A stretch of DNA of 64,000 nucleotides, taken from positions 1-64,000 of the forward strand of contig NZ_QPLT01000006.1 in NCBI RefSeq assembly GCF_003666015.1. Direction: 5' to 3'. The notes under the pieces were generated by a model that was not told the origin of the DNA, searched no databases, and saw only the letters and a list, made by a program, of their open reading frames with translations. Source of the DNA: Halorubrum sp. Atlit-26R. Lineage in GTDB: Archaea > Halobacteriota > Halobacteria > Halobacteriales > Haloferacaceae. Positions 62,147-64,000 of this stretch are shown here, in pieces. The position numbers were made by a program, and so were the translations under genes. The first letter of the stretch is position 1. Each line of letters begins with the position of its first letter.

Positions 62147-63193
62147 TTAGGCGACGTCTTCGTACACGGCGAGCGTGTCCTCGGCGACGTCGCCCCACTC
62201 GCGGCGCTCGTACTCCGGCGGCTCCTCGCGATCGAGCGCCTCGATGAGCCCGTCGACGATCGACTCGGAGTCCGTCTCGACCTCGACGAGGCAGCCGTCG
62301 GGGAGCACCTCGGCGACGCCGGAACGGGTCGCGACGACCTGCGTCCCCGCCTCCAAGGCCTCGGTGATCGTGATCCCGAACGGCTCCGCGTAGGATGGCG
62401 AGACGAACGCGTCGGAGGCGGCGTAGTAGTCGCCCAGCTCGGCCTCGGGGACGTAGCCGACGAACTCGACGCGGTCGTCGATGCCGAGCAGCTCCGCGAA
62501 CCGCTTCAGCTGCTCGGTCTGATGGCCCGACCCGCCGACGACGAGCGTCACGTCGCGGCCGCGGAGCTTCTTCGTCGCGTACAGCAGGTGCGAGATCCCC
62601 TTCTGATCGGTGTGGCGGCCGACGAAGAACAGCATCTCGCCGTCGATACCGAGGTCCTCGCGCACGTCCTTCCCGGAGAACTTCGGCGTCGAGAAGCCGT
62701 TGTACACGACCCGCGAGTCCGCGTCGTACAGCTCCCTGATATCTTCGCGGACGATCTCGCTGACCGCGACGTTCGTGTCGGCGGCGTTCGCGAGGCGGCG
62801 CTCGGTCTCGACCTCGCGGCTCGGCGGATCGATGTTCCGGTCGCTCGCCAGCGAGTGGAACGAGGAGACCCACGTCGCGTCGGACTCGCGGGCCGCGGCG
62901 CGACCGGGCCCGTAGCCGAACCAGTCGTGCGTGTGGATCACGTCGTGGTCGGGCGCGAGCTCGGCGAAGCGGTCGGAGAGCTCCCCGACCCGCGCCGCGA
63001 CGTCGCCCTCCCCGGTCTCGACGGGTTCGAGCCCCGGCTCGTCGTCGGGCGCGAACTCCGCGGGCAACACCAGCGTCACGTCGACGCCGAGGTCGTCGCG
63101 CAGCCCGGTGAACAGTTCTCCCACGTGGACGTCGAGCCCGCCGGTGATGTTCGGCGGGAACCCCCACCCCAGCATGAGTACGCTCGGCGGCAT
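62147..63193 (-). CDS. Glycosyltransferase, GT-B fold (GT4/GT5-like)
   Basis: This 348-residue enzyme starts with LGWGFPPNITGGLDVHVGEL, the glycine-rich loop of glycogen-synthase-like transferases. HTHDWFGYG follows near residue 88, FVGRHTDQKGI near 190 and the E-x7-E motif EPFGITITEALEAGT near 280. It should use a nucleotide-sugar donor. No other sugar-assembly genes are adjacent, so the product (polysaccharide, glycan or glycogen-like) is open. Confidence 0.88.
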   Translation of the reverse strand: MPPSVLMLGWGFPPNITGGLDVHVGELFTGLRDDLGVDVTLVLPAEFAPDDEPGLEPVETGEGDVAARVGELSDRFAELAPDHDVIHTHDWFGYGPGRAAARESDATWVSSFHSLASDRNIDPPSREVETERRLANAADTNVAVSEIVREDIRELYDADSRVVYNGFSTPKFSGKDVREDLGIDGEMLFFVGRHTDQKGISHLLYATKKLRGRDVTLVVGGSGHQTEQLKRFAELLGIDDRVEFVGYVPEAELGDYYAASDAFVSPSYAEPFGITITEALEAGTQVVATRSGVAEVLPDGCLVEVETDSESIVDGLIEALDREEPPEYERREWGDVAEDTLAVYEDVA

Positions 63194-63278
63194 ACACCCC
63201 CGTTTCGGGAGTCGGCACTTAGGTATGCCCCTCGTGGCGCCGGGGCGAGGTGGGACGAAGAGAAGATCGGACCCGCGC

Positions 63279-63557
63279 TCAGGCCGCGCGGACCGCGTCG
63301 CGCAGCGCGTCGGTTCGCTCGGTGATCGAGCCGGCGGCGTCCGCGAGCACGTCGAGCGGGTCGCCCTCCTCGGCCTTGACGGTGAGGACGGGCTCGGTCT
63401 GGCCCCCGGACTGCTCGGGGTTCATGTCGTAGGTCGCGGCGGCGACGTCGTCCGACTCCAGCAGGGCGCCCTTCAGCACGTTCATGAACGTGTGGTCCTC
63501 GCCCGCGATCTCGATGTGGAGTTCCGTGTCGGTCTTCTCGATGACCCGCAGTTCCAT
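63279..63557 (-). CDS. rpoL: DNA-directed RNA polymerase subunit L
   Basis: This 92-residue subunit is the archaeal partner of RpoD, like eukaryotic Rpb11. The core segment [29 protein letters not shown] is the dimerisation motif. The ATG at 63557 gives MELRVIEK; a longer upstream frame is not supported. It stands alone between the glycosyltransferase and an oppositely directed acetyltransferase. Confidence 0.93.
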   Translation of the reverse strand: MELRVIEKTDTELHIEIAGEDHTFMNVLKGALLESDDVAAATYDMNPEQSGGQTEPVLTVKAEEGDPLDVLADAAGSITERTDALRDAVRAA

Positions 63558-63670
63558 ACCCGAGAGGTCGGGCGAGCGGCGTTTCAAGCTTTCGTCTCCC
63601 GGATATCGGCGGATGCGGACGGATCGCACGCGACCCGAAAGCGTATGTCGCCCGCTCCGGTGGCCGCCGT

Positions 63671-64000
63671 ATGGAGATCCGACGCCTGCCGACCGACGAG
63701 GACGCCCTCCGCCGCTACGCCGCCGAGCTGTGGCTCCCGTACCACCGCGACCTCGCGGCCGCTGCGGAGCGCCACGCGCTCGCCGATCGGCCGGACGAGG
63801 AGCTGATCGCGGCCGAGGCGGAGTTTCGACGCGATCTGCTCCGCGAGGAGCCGGACCGCCGTCTGTGGGTCGTCGCGGTCGATCCGGAAGTCGCTCCGGG
63901 TGACGTCGATTCCGGGGCGCTCGACTCCGAGCGCCTCGACCCCGAGAAGCCGGCGTCCGCCGGCGTTCCCGATCCGGACCGCGACCTCGTCGCGTTCGTC
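63671..64000 (+). CDS. GNAT-like acetyltransferase, N-terminal part (cut by window edge)
   Basis: An open frame starts at ATG 63671 and runs to the window edge for 110 residues ([20 protein letters not shown]). The start and the [11 protein letters not shown] stretch, followed by LWVVAV and DRDLVAFV, fit the first half of a GNAT enzyme. The acetyl-CoA-binding motif lies beyond the edge, so the call is provisional. It is transcribed away from rpoL. Confidence 0.55.
   Translation, partial: MEIRRLPTDEDALRRYAAELWLPYHRDLAAAAERHALADRPDEELIAAEAEFRRDLLREEPDRRLWVVAVDPEVAPGDVDSGALDSERLDPEKPASAGVPDPDRDLVAFV

Overview
The window is a stretch of haloarchaeal chromosome, most likely from Halorubrum or a close relative. 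The evidence is very high GC, strongly acidic proteins, TATA-like boxes about 25-33 bases upstream of many start codons (leaderless transcripts), a KorAB-type 2-oxoacid:ferredoxin oxidoreductase, archaeal RPA, MutL and RpoL, SRP19 and 7S RNA, and a twin-arginine lipoprotein sugar-binding protein. About 57 protein genes (two partial) and one stable RNA gene can be supported. No tRNA, rRNA or CRISPR array was seen.

Layout. 1-82: edge of an IS6-type transposase. 685-11047: an eleven-gene complex I operon (nuoA, B, CD, H, I, J1, J2, K, L, M, N) without nuoEFG. 11180-12012: a zinc-ribbon protein, then GAR1 and SRP19 on the other strand. 12073-13962: a sensor kinase. 14196-20618: alaS, a hydrolase-like protein, a glutamine amidotransferase and a PIN-ATPase-KH protein. 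20828-28565: citrate synthase, a geranylgeranyl-reductase-family protein, a second and larger sensor kinase, and korB/korA. 28947-31769: a flavin oxidoreductase, an aldo/keto reductase and small proteins. About 31841-32148: 7S (SRP) RNA. 33381-39408: acetyltransferase, ATP-dependent DNA ligase, a metallo-beta-lactamase-fold protein and a GCS2-type ligase. 39882-47438: cdd and udp, an NDH-2-like protein, a winged-helix regulator, arginase, a PHP-type protein and a Xi-class glutathione transferase. 47783-52537: a sugar ABC transporter with a divergently transcribed ATPase. 53192-57226: mutL and a two-subunit beta-ketothiolase. 57251-63557: a DUF1917 protein, the rpa1-rpap1-rpe cluster, a glycosyltransferase and rpoL. 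The window ends inside an acetyltransferase gene.

The most unusual content is not protein-coding. Seven copies (R1-R7) of a GC-rich element of about 300 bp fill almost every gene-free gap. Each is a string of inverted repeats. In five of the six copies that keep the first stem, that stem is a perfect 19-bp inverted repeat, and its sequence differs between copies with matching changes on both arms. The second stem (H2) also changes sequence completely while staying paired. This covariation points to selection on an RNA (or extruded DNA) structure. A TATA-like box lies about 31-61 bases before the conserved start, and several copies end in a T-run after the last hairpin, so a stand-alone non-coding RNA gene is a reasonable model. 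Two copies (R2, R5) sit inside longer elements of about 590-680 bp with terminal inverted repeats. One of these is flanked by a 6-bp direct repeat and appears to have inserted into the leader of another copy.

Functionally the window covers respiration (complex I, NDH-2-like enzyme), central carbon metabolism (citrate synthase, KorAB), DNA maintenance (MutL, ligase, RPA), RNA and protein biogenesis (AlaRS, GAR1, SRP19, SRP RNA, RpoL), sugar uptake and thiol chemistry.
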